Origin: Azotobacter salinestris
GTDB lineage: Bacteria; Pseudomonadota; Gammaproteobacteria; Pseudomonadales; Pseudomonadaceae
NCBI RefSeq assembly: GCF_009363155.1
Contig: NZ_CP045302.1
Location: 2,959,001-3,023,000 of the forward strand
Direction: 5' to 3'
Length of the DNA: 64,000 nt
Shown piece by piece: positions 46,569-55,457 of this stretch (positions are counted from its first letter, which is position 1; every line of letters starts with the position of its first letter). Below the pieces are notes generated by a model that was not told the origin of the DNA, did no database searches, and worked only from the letters and a program-made list of their open reading frames with translations. Position numbers and translations under genes: made by a program.

Positions 46569-47668
46569 CTAATTTTATCGAAAGTATTGTCATATTGAGA
46601 GACAATACCCCCATGAAATGCAAACGAAACTCCGACGGTCGAGCAATCGACCACCATTCCCTTCAGGTCATGCGTCAGCAGGCGATCAAGGCCGTTCGCG
46701 AAGGGCAGACCGTCCAAAGCGTGGCGGCCGCCTTCGGCGTCAATATCCGCAGCGTCTTTCGCTGGCTGTCCGACTTCGCCAATGGCGGACAGAACGCCCT
46801 GCTCGCCAAGCCGGTTCCCGGACGTCCGCCCAGGATCAGTGCCGAGGAAATGCGCTGGCTGGCACAGGCCGTTCGGGACCACTCGCCGCTGCAATACCGT
46901 TTCGAGTTCGGCCTGTGGACCTTGTCGCTGATCGCCGAATTGATCCGCCGCCAGTTCGGCAAGACGCTGTCGCTGTCCGCCGTGAGCCGGATCATGAAGC
47001 TGCTCGGCTTCACCGCGCAGAAACCCTTGCATCGCGCCTGGCAGCAGGATGCGGCGCTGGTGCGCCAGTGGGAAAACGAGACCTACCCGGCGATTCGGGC
47101 CGAGGCCCGTGCAGCGGGGGCAAGGATCTACTTCGCGGACGAGTCGGGCCTGCGCTCCGACTACCATGCCGGCACGACCTGGGCACCGCAGGGGGAAACG
47201 CCGGTGGTCGAGGTGACCGGCCGACGCTTCTCGGTGAACATGCTGTCGGCGGTCGGGACGCGCGGCGAGTTCCGCTTCATGCTGCACGACGGGACGGTGA
47301 CGGCCAGCGTGTTCCGCGAGTTTCTCAAGCGCCTGCTGATCGGTGCCGAGCAGCCGGTCTTCGTGATCGTCGATGGCCATCCGGTGCACAAGGCCCGGCT
47401 GGTCAGGGCGTTCGTCGAAGAACAGGCGGGGCGCCTGAAACTCTTCTATCTGCCGCCGTACTCGCCGCAGTTGAACCCGGACGAGCAGGTCTGGGGGCAC
47501 GTCAAGCGCAGTGTGTCCAGGCGTCTTGTGCAGAACCGGGAAGAGATGAAGAGGTTGGCACTGGGTGCGCTGCGTAGAATCCAGAAGTTACCGGAGTTGG
47601 TGAAGTCGTTTTTTCGCCACCCGGACTGCCGATATGCAGCAGCATGACATTACTTTAAAAAAGGCTAG
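46569..47668 (+). mobile_element. IS630-family element (about 1.1 kb) flanked by TA
   Basis: Imperfect inverted ends sharing TTACTA...AAAGTA-TGTCA (left TTACTAATTTTATCGAAAG; right read on the minus strand TTACTAGCCTTTTTTAAAG), with TA at each border. Complete element. Confidence 0.83.
46613..47647 (+). CDS. IS630-family transposase (344 aa)
   Basis: Full-length transposase starting MKCKRNSDGRAIDHHSLQVM at 46613; an earlier in-frame codon at 46595 is less likely. The helix-turn-helix is TVQSVAAAFGVNIRSVFRWL. The catalytic segments are IYFADESGLRSDYHAGTTWA, VFVIVDGHPVHKARLV and LPPYSPQLNPDEQVWGHVK. It is the same subgroup as the transposase at 15866-16903 (shared DESGLRSDYHAG-like block) but clearly diverged. 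Intact. Confidence 0.9.
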   Translation: MKCKRNSDGRAIDHHSLQVMRQQAIKAVREGQTVQSVAAAFGVNIRSVFRWLSDFANGGQNALLAKPVPGRPPRISAEEMRWLAQAVRDHSPLQYRFEFGLWTLSLIAELIRRQFGKTLSLSAVSRIMKLLGFTAQKPLHRAWQQDAALVRQWENETYPAIRAEARAAGARIYFADESGLRSDYHAGTTWAPQGETPVVEVTGRRFSVNMLSAVGTRGEFRFMLHDGTVTASVFREFLKRLLIGAEQPVFVIVDGHPVHKARLVRAFVEEQAGRLKLFYLPPYSPQLNPDEQVWGHVKRSVSRRLVQNREEMKRLALGALRRIQKLPELVKSFFRHPDCRYAAA

Positions 47669-47962
47669 TAATTGCTCTTGAGAAAACCCAGCCTATTAAA
47701 GAGTGCTTTTTGTACAAAACCTCAGTAAGCCTTTACCGACAGGCTGCTGAAGCTAAGTTCGGCACACCCGATCGAATGGTTGGTTCTTCTCTTTCATCGT
47801 GCTGATCTCATACCGCCTGGGTTTTCATCGGTGACTCATATCAGAGCTTTGTTGTTTATCCCCCAGGCTGCCACAAAGTAGCAGCAGATCGCCTCCCCAA
47901 TGAGGGCGAATGTCTTCGACCAAAGCGCTCGTTGAAAGCAACAAACCCAAAAGGATCGTTGA

Positions 47963-50680
47963 ATGGATATCTCGATACCGAGCAATGGCGCGCCCAGCCC
48001 TACTCCCCGCGCAGCCACAGGTAAGATGGTTGTAGATATAGCAAGGCATCACGATTACAGCTATGACTCAGCCCTGCAACCGGATGGCAAGATCCTGCTG
48101 GTCGGACATGGCTATAACCCCGGCAGCAATAGTGACGACTTCAGCGTGATCCGGCTGAACGCCGATGGCACCCTCGACACTGGTTTCAGCGGCGACGGCA
48201 AGGCCATCGTCGATATCGGGGGAGGCTACGATCAAGGCCTTAGCCTGGCTGTGCTGCCCGACGGCAAGCTCCTGCTGAGCGGCAACCATAATGGCGACTT
48301 CAGCGTGATCCGGCTGAACGCCGACGGCAGTCTCGATACCGGCTTCGGCAGCGATGGCAAGGCCATCGTCGACATCAGAGGGAGCAACGACCAAGGCCTT
48401 GGCCTGACTGTGCTGCCCGACGGCAAGCTCCTGGTGGCCGGACAGAGCCATAACTCCGGCAGCCATAGTTATGACTACGACTTCAGCGTGATCCGGCTGA
48501 ACGCCGACGGCAGTCTCGATACCAGCTTCGGCAGCGATGGAAAAGCCACTTTCGATATCGCGGGCGCGGGAAGGAACCTGGTCCATAGCATGACCGTGCA
48601 GCCTGACGGCAAGATCCTGCTGGCCGGCATCAGCTCTTACACTCTTGAGGTGATCCGGCTGAACGCCGACGGCACCCTCGACACCGGCTTCGGCAGCGAC
48701 GGCAAGGCCACCTTCGATCTCGGATGGAGCGACGACCAGGGCTATAGCCTGACGGTGCAGCCCGACGGCAAGATCCTGCTGGCGGGCTCTAGCTATGACT
48801 ATGCGTATGACTCTCCCGAGAACAGCACCTATTTCGACTTCAGCGTGATCCGGCTGAACGCCGACGGCACCCTCGATACCGGTTTCGGCAGCGATGGCGA
48901 AGCCACTGTCGATATTAATGGGGACACCGATCAAGGCTACAGCCTGAGCGTGCAGCCCGACGGCAGGATCCTGGTGGCCGGACGGAGCTATAACCCTAAC
49001 TATGACACCGAGTTCAGCGTGGCTCGACTGAATGCCGATGGCAGTCTCGATATCAACTTCGATAGTGACGGTAAGGCCAGCTTCAATCTCGGAAATGGCT
49101 ACGCCCAAGTCAATAGCCTGGCCCTGCAACCGGACGGCAAGATCCTGTTGGCCGGACATAGCTATAACTCCAACAGCGCGAGTTACGATTTCAGCGTGAT
49201 CCGCCTGAACGCCGACGGCTCACTCGATAAAACTTTCGGAGCGCTGGACGATGGGGTCGTAATTCTCGAAGGCTCCGACGACAACGACGTTCTGATCGGC
49301 AACAACGCACCCGAGTTGATCCTCGGCGAGGGCGGCGAAGACCGCCTGGAGGGCAGCGCCGGCAACGATATCCTCGACGGCGGCGCCGGGCGCGACAGCC
49401 TGAGCGGCGGCGCCGGCGCCGACCTGTTCCGCGTCTCGAGCCGCGAGGACAGCTACCGCACCGCCAGCGAGGGCTCAACCGACCGCATCCTCGACTTCGA
49501 TCCCGGCGAGGACCGCATCGACCTCTCGGCGCTCGGCTTCACCGGGCTGGGCGACGGCCACGGCGGCACCCTGGCGGTGCGGGTGAACAGTGCCGGCACG
49601 CACACCTACCTCAAGAGCTTCGAGGCGGATGCCGAGGGGCGGCGCTTCGAGATTTCGCTGAAGGGCAATCTTGCCGGCCAGCTCGACAGCGGCAACCTGA
49701 TCTTCGCGCCGCTCGTCCTCGAAGGCACGGCGGCCGCCGACAGACTGACCGGCAGCCCGCTGGCGGAAATTCTCACCGGCGGGGACGGCGACGACCGCCT
49801 GCATGGTGCCGGCGGCGACGACCTGCTCGACGGCGGCGCCGGGCGCGACCGGCTGATCGGCGGCAGCGGCGCCGACCTGTTCCGCATCGCAAGCCGCGAT
49901 CACAGCTACCGCACCGACAGCGAGAGCTTCGCCGACCGGATCCTCGACTTTGATCCCGGCGAGGACCAGCTCGACCTCTCAGCGCTGGGCTTCGTCGGGC
50001 TGGGCGACGGCCGCGACGGCACCCTGGCCGTGCGGGTGAACGAGGCCGGCACGCGGACCTATCTGAAAAGCTTCGAGGCGGATGCCGAAGGGCGGCGCTT
50101 CGAGATCGTCCTGGACGGCGACCTCGCCGGCCGGCTCGACAGCGGCAATCTGCTCTTCGCTCCGGTGGCCCTCGCGGGCGGTGCGGCCGGCGACCGCCTG
50201 ATCGGCAGCGCAGCGGCGGAAAGCCTCGCCGGCGGGGCCGGAGACGACTACCTGCATGGCGGTGCCGGCGGCGACAGCCTCGACGGCGGCCTCGGGCGCG
50301 ACACCCTGGCCGGCGGCAGCGGTGCCGACCTGTTCCGCTTTTCGAGCCGCGAGGACAGCCACCGCACCGATGGCGCGGGCTCAAGCGACCTGATCCTCGA
50401 CTTCGAGGCCGGCGAGGACCGCATCGACCTCTCGGCGCTCGGCTTCACCGGCCTGGGCGACGGCCACGGCGGCACCCTGGCGGTGCGGGTGAACGACGCC
50501 GGCACGCGCACCTACCTCAAGAGCTTCGAGGCGGATGCCGAGGGAAAGCGCTTCGAGATCGCCCTGGAGGGCAACCACCTCGACCACCTTGCCGCCGACG
50601 TATTCATCTTCGCTGCGGCGGGCGAGTCCACCGGCCAGCTCGAAATCATCGGCACCCCGCCGATCGAACAGGCCATCTAA
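47963..50680 (+). CDS. Secreted delta-60 repeat protein with three epimerase-type R-modules
   Basis: A 905-residue protein with an AAAGGA ribosome site and no signal peptide. Residues about 20-430 hold seven delta-60 repeats (core LQPDGKILLAG...FSVIRLNADGSLDTGFGSDG), predicted to form a beta-propeller-like fold. Three consecutive ~150-residue modules follow (about 435-588, 588-738, 738-886). Each has RTX nonapeptides (GGAGRDSLSGGAGADLFR), then DRILDFDPGEDRIDLSALGF, GDGHGGTLAVRVN, TYLKSFEADAEGRRFEI and FAPL. This is the layout of the R-modules of Azotobacter AlgE mannuronan C-5 epimerases, which bind calcium and alginate and direct type I secretion. The epimerase A-module is absent. An alginate- or cell-surface-binding extracellular protein is inferred. 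No type I transporter is adjacent. Confidence 0.88.
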   Translation: MDISIPSNGAPSPTPRAATGKMVVDIARHHDYSYDSALQPDGKILLVGHGYNPGSNSDDFSVIRLNADGTLDTGFSGDGKAIVDIGGGYDQGLSLAVLPDGKLLLSGNHNGDFSVIRLNADGSLDTGFGSDGKAIVDIRGSNDQGLGLTVLPDGKLLVAGQSHNSGSHSYDYDFSVIRLNADGSLDTSFGSDGKATFDIAGAGRNLVHSMTVQPDGKILLAGISSYTLEVIRLNADGTLDTGFGSDGKATFDLGWSDDQGYSLTVQPDGKILLAGSSYDYAYDSPENSTYFDFSVIRLNADGTLDTGFGSDGEATVDINGDTDQGYSLSVQPDGRILVAGRSYNPNYDTEFSVARLNADGSLDINFDSDGKASFNLGNGYAQVNSLALQPDGKILLAGHSYNSNSASYDFSVIRLNADGSLDKTFGALDDGVVILEGSDDNDVLIGNNAPELILGEGGEDRLEGSAGNDILDGGAGRDSLSGGAGADLFRVSSREDSYRTASEGSTDRILDFDPGEDRIDLSALGFTGLGDGHGGTLAVRVNSAGTHTYLKSFEADAEGRRFEISLKGNLAGQLDSGNLIFAPLVLEGTAAADRLTGSPLAEILTGGDGDDRLHGAGGDDLLDGGAGRDRLIGGSGADLFRIASRDHSYRTDSESFADRILDFDPGEDQLDLSALGFVGLGDGRDGTLAVRVNEAGTRTYLKSFEADAEGRRFEIVLDGDLAGRLDSGNLLFAPVALAGGAAGDRLIGSAAAESLAGGAGDDYLHGGAGGDSLDGGLGRDTLAGGSGADLFRFSSREDSHRTDGAGSSDLILDFEAGEDRIDLSALGFTGLGDGHGGTLAVRVNDAGTRTYLKSFEADAEGKRFEIALEGNHLDHLAADVFIFAAAGESTGQLEIIGTPPIEQAI

Positions 50681-50701
50681 GGAGGCACAGGGCGTGTTCC
50701 T

Positions 50702-50722
50702 TGGAAGCGGATGACGCTTCCA
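50702..50722 (+). terminator. Small hairpin after the delta-60/R-module gene
   Basis: TGGAAGCG/CGCTTCCA with a five-base loop, 20 bp after the stop; no T-run. Weak evidence for termination. Confidence 0.35.
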
Positions 50723-50844
50723 TAAGAGCCTCACCCCTGCAGGGGAATACAGTCCCAAGGTACTGCTCGGCCAGCGCCTTGGGATCTGCCCGCTACCCAG
50801 TAGCATGCAAGCTCTACCCCAATGCTGGCCAGCTCAGAGGGCTG

Positions 50845-50880
50845 GAGCATTTTTACCTTTTCATGTTTTCAAAAATGCTC
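50845..50880. repeat. 36-bp mini-element made of both ends of the GAGCATTTTTA IS630 type
   Basis: GAGCATTTTTACCTTTT and TTTTCAAAAATGCTC, separated by four bases, match the left and right ends of the complete element at 29049-30099. A TA follows on the right; on the left the dinucleotide is TG. Confidence 0.6.
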
Positions 50881-50882
50881 TA

Positions 50883-50960
50883 AAGGCCAGCCTGACCTAC
50901 TCCAGTGGCGACGACGTCGATGCCGACGGCAGCGACAAGAAGGAGCGGGCGCGGAAGGCG
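50883..50960 (+). pseudogene. OprD-family porin remnant
   Basis: The frame reads KASLTYSSGDDVDADGSDKK then ERARK, matching the segment LKASLVYWSGDDIDDAGSDN near the C-terminus of the intact porin at 55.5-56.8 kb. Only about 25 codons remain, joined directly to the mini-element on the left. Confidence 0.6.
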
Positions 50961-50993
50961 CAGCGATCCGTGCGCCAGGCGGCGCCCGGCCGT

Positions 50994-52097
50994 CTACTCG
51001 AGCGCCCCGCGCACGACCGTGGCGACCCGCTCGACGTCCTCGTCGGGCATCTCCGGATAGATCGGCAGCGACAGGCAGCGTGCCGCGGCCGATTCCGCGA
51101 CCGGCAGGGAAAGCCCGGCGCCGTACGCCGCGAAGGCCGGCTGGCGGTGGAGGGGCAGCGGATAATGGATGGCGCATTCGATGCCGGCAGCGGCGAGCGC
51201 CGCCATCACCCGCTCGCGTGCCGTGCAGCGCACCGTGTACTGGTGATAGACGTGCTCGCCGTGTTCATCCGCCCGGGGCGTCTCCAGCGGCAGCCCGGCC
51301 AGCAGCACGCCGTAGCGATGCGCGATGCGCCGGCGTCCGGCGTTGAAGCGCTCGATGTGCCGCAGCTTGACGCGCAGGATCGCGGCCTGGAGCTCGTCCA
51401 GGCGGCTGTTGAAGCCGATCAGGTCGTGGTGGTAGCGCGCCGGCGCGCCGTGATTGCGCAGTATCCTCAACCTGTCGGCCATGTCCGGGCAAGCGGTGGT
51501 CACCAGCCCGCCGTCCCCGTAGCAGCCGAGGTTCTTGCTGGGAAAGAAGCTGAAGCAGCCGAACGCGCCGATGGCGCCCGTGTGCCGTCCCTGTACGCGC
51601 GCGCCGAAGGACTGCGCGCAATCCTCCACCACGAGGATCCCGCGCGCCGCACACAGCTCGCCGAGCGCGGCCATGTCGGCGGGCCGGCCGAAGAGATGCA
51701 CGGGAATGACCGCCGCCGTGCGCGACGTCAGGGCCGCTGCCACCCGCGCCACGTCGATGTTGAGGCTGTGCGGGTCGATGTCGACGAACACCGGCGTGGC
51801 CCCCGCCCGGACCACGGCTTCCGCGGTCGCGGCGAAGGTGAACGCGGTGGTGATCACCTCGGCGCCTGGTCCGATGCCCGCCGCGGTGAGCGCGAGCTGC
51901 AGCGCATCGGTGCCCGACCCGCAGCCGACGGCGTGGGCGACCCCCAGGTAGGCGGCCACCTCCTGCTCGAACTGCCGCAGGTTGGGGCCGAGCACGAAGT
52001 GGCCTTCCTGGAGCACGCCTGCGATTGCGCCGTCGATCTCGTCCTTGAGGCTCGCATACTGGCTCTTGAGATCGACCATCGGGATGGTTCGTGTCAT
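50994..52097 (-). CDS. DegT/DnrJ/EryC1 aminotransferase (WbpE-like)
   Basis: A 367-residue PLP-dependent sugar aminotransferase, starting MTRTIPMVDLKSQYASLKDE at 52097; a far longer open frame upstream covers the next gene in a wrong frame and is rejected. Family marks are GCGSGTDALQLAL, VIPVHLFGRPADM, VEDCAQSFGA and the Schiff-base Lys in FSFFPSKNLGCYGDGG near residue 190. The C-terminal part has HHDLIGFNSRLDELQAAIL. It resembles WbpE, which transfers an amino group to a UDP-3-keto-sugar formed by a dehydrogenase such as the neighbour 24 bp upstream. The pair would make a diamino or 3-amino nucleotide sugar for a surface polysaccharide. Confidence 0.88.
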   Translation of the reverse strand: MTRTIPMVDLKSQYASLKDEIDGAIAGVLQEGHFVLGPNLRQFEQEVAAYLGVAHAVGCGSGTDALQLALTAAGIGPGAEVITTAFTFAATAEAVVRAGATPVFVDIDPHSLNIDVARVAAALTSRTAAVIPVHLFGRPADMAALGELCAARGILVVEDCAQSFGARVQGRHTGAIGAFGCFSFFPSKNLGCYGDGGLVTTACPDMADRLRILRNHGAPARYHHDLIGFNSRLDELQAAILRVKLRHIERFNAGRRRIAHRYGVLLAGLPLETPRADEHGEHVYHQYTVRCTARERVMAALAAAGIECAIHYPLPLHRQPAFAAYGAGLSLPVAESAAARCLSLPIYPEMPDEDVERVATVVRGALE

Positions 52098-52120
52098 CGG
52101 TACGCTGTCCGCATGGTCGT

Positions 52121-53080
52121 TCAGATGGTGTTGCCGAGCTGTGGCGCGTTGTCCTCCACCAGCCGGGCGATGCGGATCGCCGTCGCCAGCGCCTGCTGCC
52201 CCTCTTCGCCGGAAACGGCGACCGGCGCGCCCTGCTGCACGGAGCGCAGGAATGCCTCGATCTGGGCGCGCAGCGCGTCGTGCTCGTCGAATGAGCGCTC
52301 CTCGCAGACGATTCGCTCGCCGCCGCTCGCCGCGTGGCCGTGCAGGCGGCATTCGGCCAGGCGCCGATGCTGGAAGTCGATGGAGAAATAGGCATTGCGC
52401 AGGAAGAGGCGCATCTTGCGCTCGGTCTTCGTGCTCACCCGGCTGGCGGTGATGTTCGCGATGCAGCCGTTGCAGAATTCGAGGCGGGCGTTGGCGATGT
52501 CGATCGATTGCGAGAGCACCTTGGCGCCGCTCGCCTGCACCGTGCGCAGCGGCGAGCGCACCACGCTCAGGACGATGTCGAGATCGTGGATCATGAGGTC
52601 CAGCACGACGTCCACGTCGGTGGCGCGGGACTTGTACGGCGACAGGCGATGGGCCTCGATGAAGAGCGGTTCGATCTCCCGGTCGGCCAGTTCCGCAAGA
52701 GCCGCATTGAAGCGCTCCAGATGTCCCACCTGGAACACCACGTCCCGCCTGCGGGCGATCCGGTTGAGCTCGGCGGCCTCTTCGAGGTTGCTGGCGATGG
52801 GCTTTTCCAGCAGCACGTGGACGCCGTGTTCCAGAAACGCCCGGGCCACTTCGAAGTGCTGCGCCGTAGGCACGGCGATGCTGACCGCCTCGACCCGTCC
52901 GAACAGCGCCTGGTAGTCCGTCACCGCCTCGCAGGCGCATTCGGCCGCCACGTGCGCGGCCCTGTCGCGGTCCCGGTCGGCTACCGCGACGAGCGCGGCG
53001 TTGGTGGATGCGGCGTACTTCTGGGCGTGAAACCTGCCGATATGGCCCACCCCCACGACCGCGCAGCGGGTAACTGGCAT
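52121..53080 (-). CDS. Gfo/Idh/MocA-family nucleotide-sugar dehydrogenase (WbpB-like)
   Basis: A 319-residue NAD(P)-dependent oxidoreductase starting MPVTRCAVVGVGHIGRFHAQ at 53080, with the Rossmann motif GVGHIG, EKPIASNLEEA (the conserved EKP near residue 93) and the second-domain segment VDVVLDLMIHDLDIVLSVV, whose HD pair is typical of the family. It most likely oxidises the 3-hydroxyl of a UDP-sugar, giving the substrate of the aminotransferase encoded next in the same operon. WbpB is the analogy; KijD10-like 3-ketoreductases are an alternative. Other genes of such a pathway (dehydrogenase WbpA, acetyltransferase WbpD) are not in the window. Confidence 0.85.
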   Translation of the reverse strand: MPVTRCAVVGVGHIGRFHAQKYAASTNAALVAVADRDRDRAAHVAAECACEAVTDYQALFGRVEAVSIAVPTAQHFEVARAFLEHGVHVLLEKPIASNLEEAAELNRIARRRDVVFQVGHLERFNAALAELADREIEPLFIEAHRLSPYKSRATDVDVVLDLMIHDLDIVLSVVRSPLRTVQASGAKVLSQSIDIANARLEFCNGCIANITASRVSTKTERKMRLFLRNAYFSIDFQHRRLAECRLHGHAASGGERIVCEERSFDEHDALRAQIEAFLRSVQQGAPVAVSGEEGQQALATAIRIARLVEDNAPQLGNTI

Positions 53081-53927
53081 CCTTGATCCTCGCGTTGCCC
53101 GAGTCGCCGAAGCCCTTGGCCGAAAGGGCTGTGTGCACCCGTTGCCGCTTCCCTTTGGCGATGACGCCAAGACCAATGCGATGAAATGGAGCGGCGGCGA
53201 TGCTCCTTGCGGCGCCATGGCCGTTTCGGCTGGAGTCGCTTGCTGTCTGTTCCATCACTCTAGCCGGCTGGTCGGCCAGTCGCCGGGTGTGGACAAGAGA
53301 ATCCTGCATCCAGCATGGCGAAAAGCCGCCATTTCGGCGCCTTTTCATGGCGACATGTCGCCACTTTCGGCCGCCTGCCTGTGTCGCCTCCTTTTCATGC
53401 CATGTCGCCGGTGCGCCGCTCTGCATCCTGACTCTCCTGCGGCTCTTGCCGCGGGACAAGAGCGGTGTCGCCGGCCCGGCATGCCGATTGCTGTGGGCTT
53501 GTCCAGCGAGCACGTCCGTGCCCAGCAGTCCAGCACGGGCTGTCGCCTCGCCGAGGCCGTGTCCGCGGGTTCGATCCCGGCGGCTCGCCCCTCACGACGA
53601 ACGACACAACAATAAGGAGACGTTCATGTCCGGCCCGACCGCCACGGTATCCTGCCTGCCCCTCGGGTATCGGTGTTGCCGCCCCTCGCCCCGCTCGCCT
53701 CGAGGCTGCATCCCTTCGCTCTTCCCAACCGCTCTGTCCGCATCGGGCCGCTGAGCCGATTTTCTGCTGCGCGGATGCTCCGCCCGGCCCGCCGGGCTGC
53801 TCTGGCGCAGGGTATCCGCCGGCCGGCCCGCTGCGGCCGGAGCGACCGGAAAATCCCGCGCGCGGTAGCGGTTTTCCCATGACAACAAGAAGCACCGCGC
53901 ATCATCCATCCCGGAGACAAGACCAAC
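53081..53927. other. 0.85-kb intergenic region, no supportable gene
   Basis: This stretch holds the upstream regions of the divergent sugar operon and porin gene. Open frames across it are long only because of high GC and run out of frame into the porin. A tRNA-like T-arm string near 53570 does not form a proper stem. Confidence 0.5.
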
Positions 53928-55250
53928 ATGCACAAGACTCCACGTGCCCGGATAGCCCTTTCCACGCTGGGAGCGGCGCTGGCCGTTCCGTCCATCGCTC
54001 AAGCGGAATTCATCGAGGACAGCAAGGCCACGCTGAGCTTCAAGAACTTCTACATCAACCAGGACGTGCGCAACCAGGACGCGCCGCGCTCCGAGGAGTG
54101 GGGCCAGGGCTTCTTCCTCGACTTCAAGTCCGGCTTCACCGAAGGCCCGGTCGGCTTCGGCCTCGACGTGCTGGCGATGCACGCCATCCGCCTGGACGGC
54201 GGCGGCCGCGCCGGCAAGGCGGACATCGAACGGACTCCGGGAGGCATGTTCCCGCTGGAAAGCAACGGCAAGGCCAGGACCGACTTCGGCCGGGTCGGCG
54301 TGACCGGCAAGATGCGCTTCTCCAAGACCGAGGCGCGCCTCGGCACCCTGATGCCGAAGATGCCGGTCTTGACCTACAACGACGGCCGCCTGCTGCCGCA
54401 GCTGTTCCACGGCGCGCAGATCACCTCCAACGAGATCGACAACTTGAGCCTGACCGCCGGCAAGATCGAGCACTCCACCGAGCGCAACTCCAGCGACAGC
54501 CACGGCCTGTCCATCGGCGGCGCCAACAGCGGCAGCAGGGCCCAGTTCAGCAACGAGTTCTACTTCGGCGGCGCCGACTACAAGCCCACCAAAGACCTGC
54601 TGCTGCAGTACTACTACGGCAACCTGCGCGACTTCTACAAACAGCACTTCTTCGGCTTGGTGCACGACTGGAAACTGCCGGTCGGCGCGCTGAAGTCCGA
54701 TCTGCGCTACTTCACCAGCGATTCCGACGGCAAGAACGAGAGTTCCTCCGGACGTGCCGAGGGCTACCGGAGCAGCGGCGCCAACGGCAGCAGCGGCGAG
54801 GTCGACAACAACCTGCGGAGCGCCATGTTCACCTACAGCCTGGCTGGCCACGCGCTGAGCGCCGGCTACCAGAAGGTCACCGGCAACAGCGACTTCCCGC
54901 ACATCAACCTGGGGACCGGGCGCACCCTGCACCTGATCACCAACGGCCAGATCGGCAAGTTCGCCAGCGCCGGCGAGAACACCTGGGTGGTCGGGCATAC
55001 CTACGACTTCGCCGCGCTCGGCGTGCCGGGGCTGAAGACCCGGCTGATGTATTTCAGCGGCGACGACATCGACGCCGCCGGCAGCGACAACAAGGAGTGG
55101 GAGCGCAACTTCCGCGTCGACTACACGGTGCAGAACGGTCTGCTCAAGGGCGTCGGCCTGTCCTGGCTCAACGCCGCGACCCGTGGCAACGACGGCCGTG
55201 ACCTGGACGAGAACCGCCTGGTCGTCAGCTACAGCCTGCCGCTGTTCTGA
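53928..55250 (+). CDS. OprD-family outer-membrane porin (copy 1)
   Basis: A 440-residue OprD-type substrate-specific porin. The signal peptide (LGAALAVPSIAQA) is followed by the typical start EFIEDSKATLSFKNFYINQD. Further OprD segments are EWGQGFFLDFKSGFTEG, FGLDVLAMHAIRLDGG, TEARLGTLMPKMPVL, GRLLPQLFHG and the terminal DLDENRLVVSYSLPLF with a C-terminal aromatic residue, as needed for barrel insertion. OprD/Occ porins take up basic amino acids, small carboxylates or aromatic acids; the substrate here is unknown. A GGAGA ribosome site precedes the ATG. A paralogue follows 207 bp downstream. Confidence 0.92.
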   Translation: MHKTPRARIALSTLGAALAVPSIAQAEFIEDSKATLSFKNFYINQDVRNQDAPRSEEWGQGFFLDFKSGFTEGPVGFGLDVLAMHAIRLDGGGRAGKADIERTPGGMFPLESNGKARTDFGRVGVTGKMRFSKTEARLGTLMPKMPVLTYNDGRLLPQLFHGAQITSNEIDNLSLTAGKIEHSTERNSSDSHGLSIGGANSGSRAQFSNEFYFGGADYKPTKDLLLQYYYGNLRDFYKQHFFGLVHDWKLPVGALKSDLRYFTSDSDGKNESSSGRAEGYRSSGANGSSGEVDNNLRSAMFTYSLAGHALSAGYQKVTGNSDFPHINLGTGRTLHLITNGQIGKFASAGENTWVVGHTYDFAALGVPGLKTRLMYFSGDDIDAAGSDNKEWERNFRVDYTVQNGLLKGVGLSWLNAATRGNDGRDLDENRLVVSYSLPLF

Positions 55251-55263
55251 TCCTCCCGGGGCG

Positions 55264-55287
55264 CGGAGCCGCAGGGACGCGGCTCCG
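55264..55287 (+). terminator. Hairpin after porin copy 1
   Basis: A 9-bp stem CGGAGCCGC/GCGGCTCCG with a six-base loop, 14 bp after the stop; weak T content afterwards. Confidence 0.5.
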
Positions 55288-55457
55288 TGCCCGTTCGGCG
55301 CCTGCCAGCCGGTCGGATTTCGCGGCGCCCCGGCTGTCGTCTGCCAGACTGGAAGAACCCGCCGCCGGGCGCCGTCGCCCGTCTGGCACAGGCGCCTGCC
55401 GGCGGGCTCCCCATGACAGCGAGAACCCTGTGCATCCTTCCGCCAGGAGGTAGAACG

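Noticed and set aside
50994-53513. Single 839-codon frame over the aminotransferase and dehydrogenase genes
   Set aside because: Only its C-terminal 367 codons are aminotransferase; the rest is the dehydrogenase gene read in the wrong frame.
53500-53610. tRNA-like string with a GGGTTCGATCC T-loop
   Set aside because: The T-stem does not pair properly and no anticodon arm or D-arm could be fitted; treated as chance resemblance.
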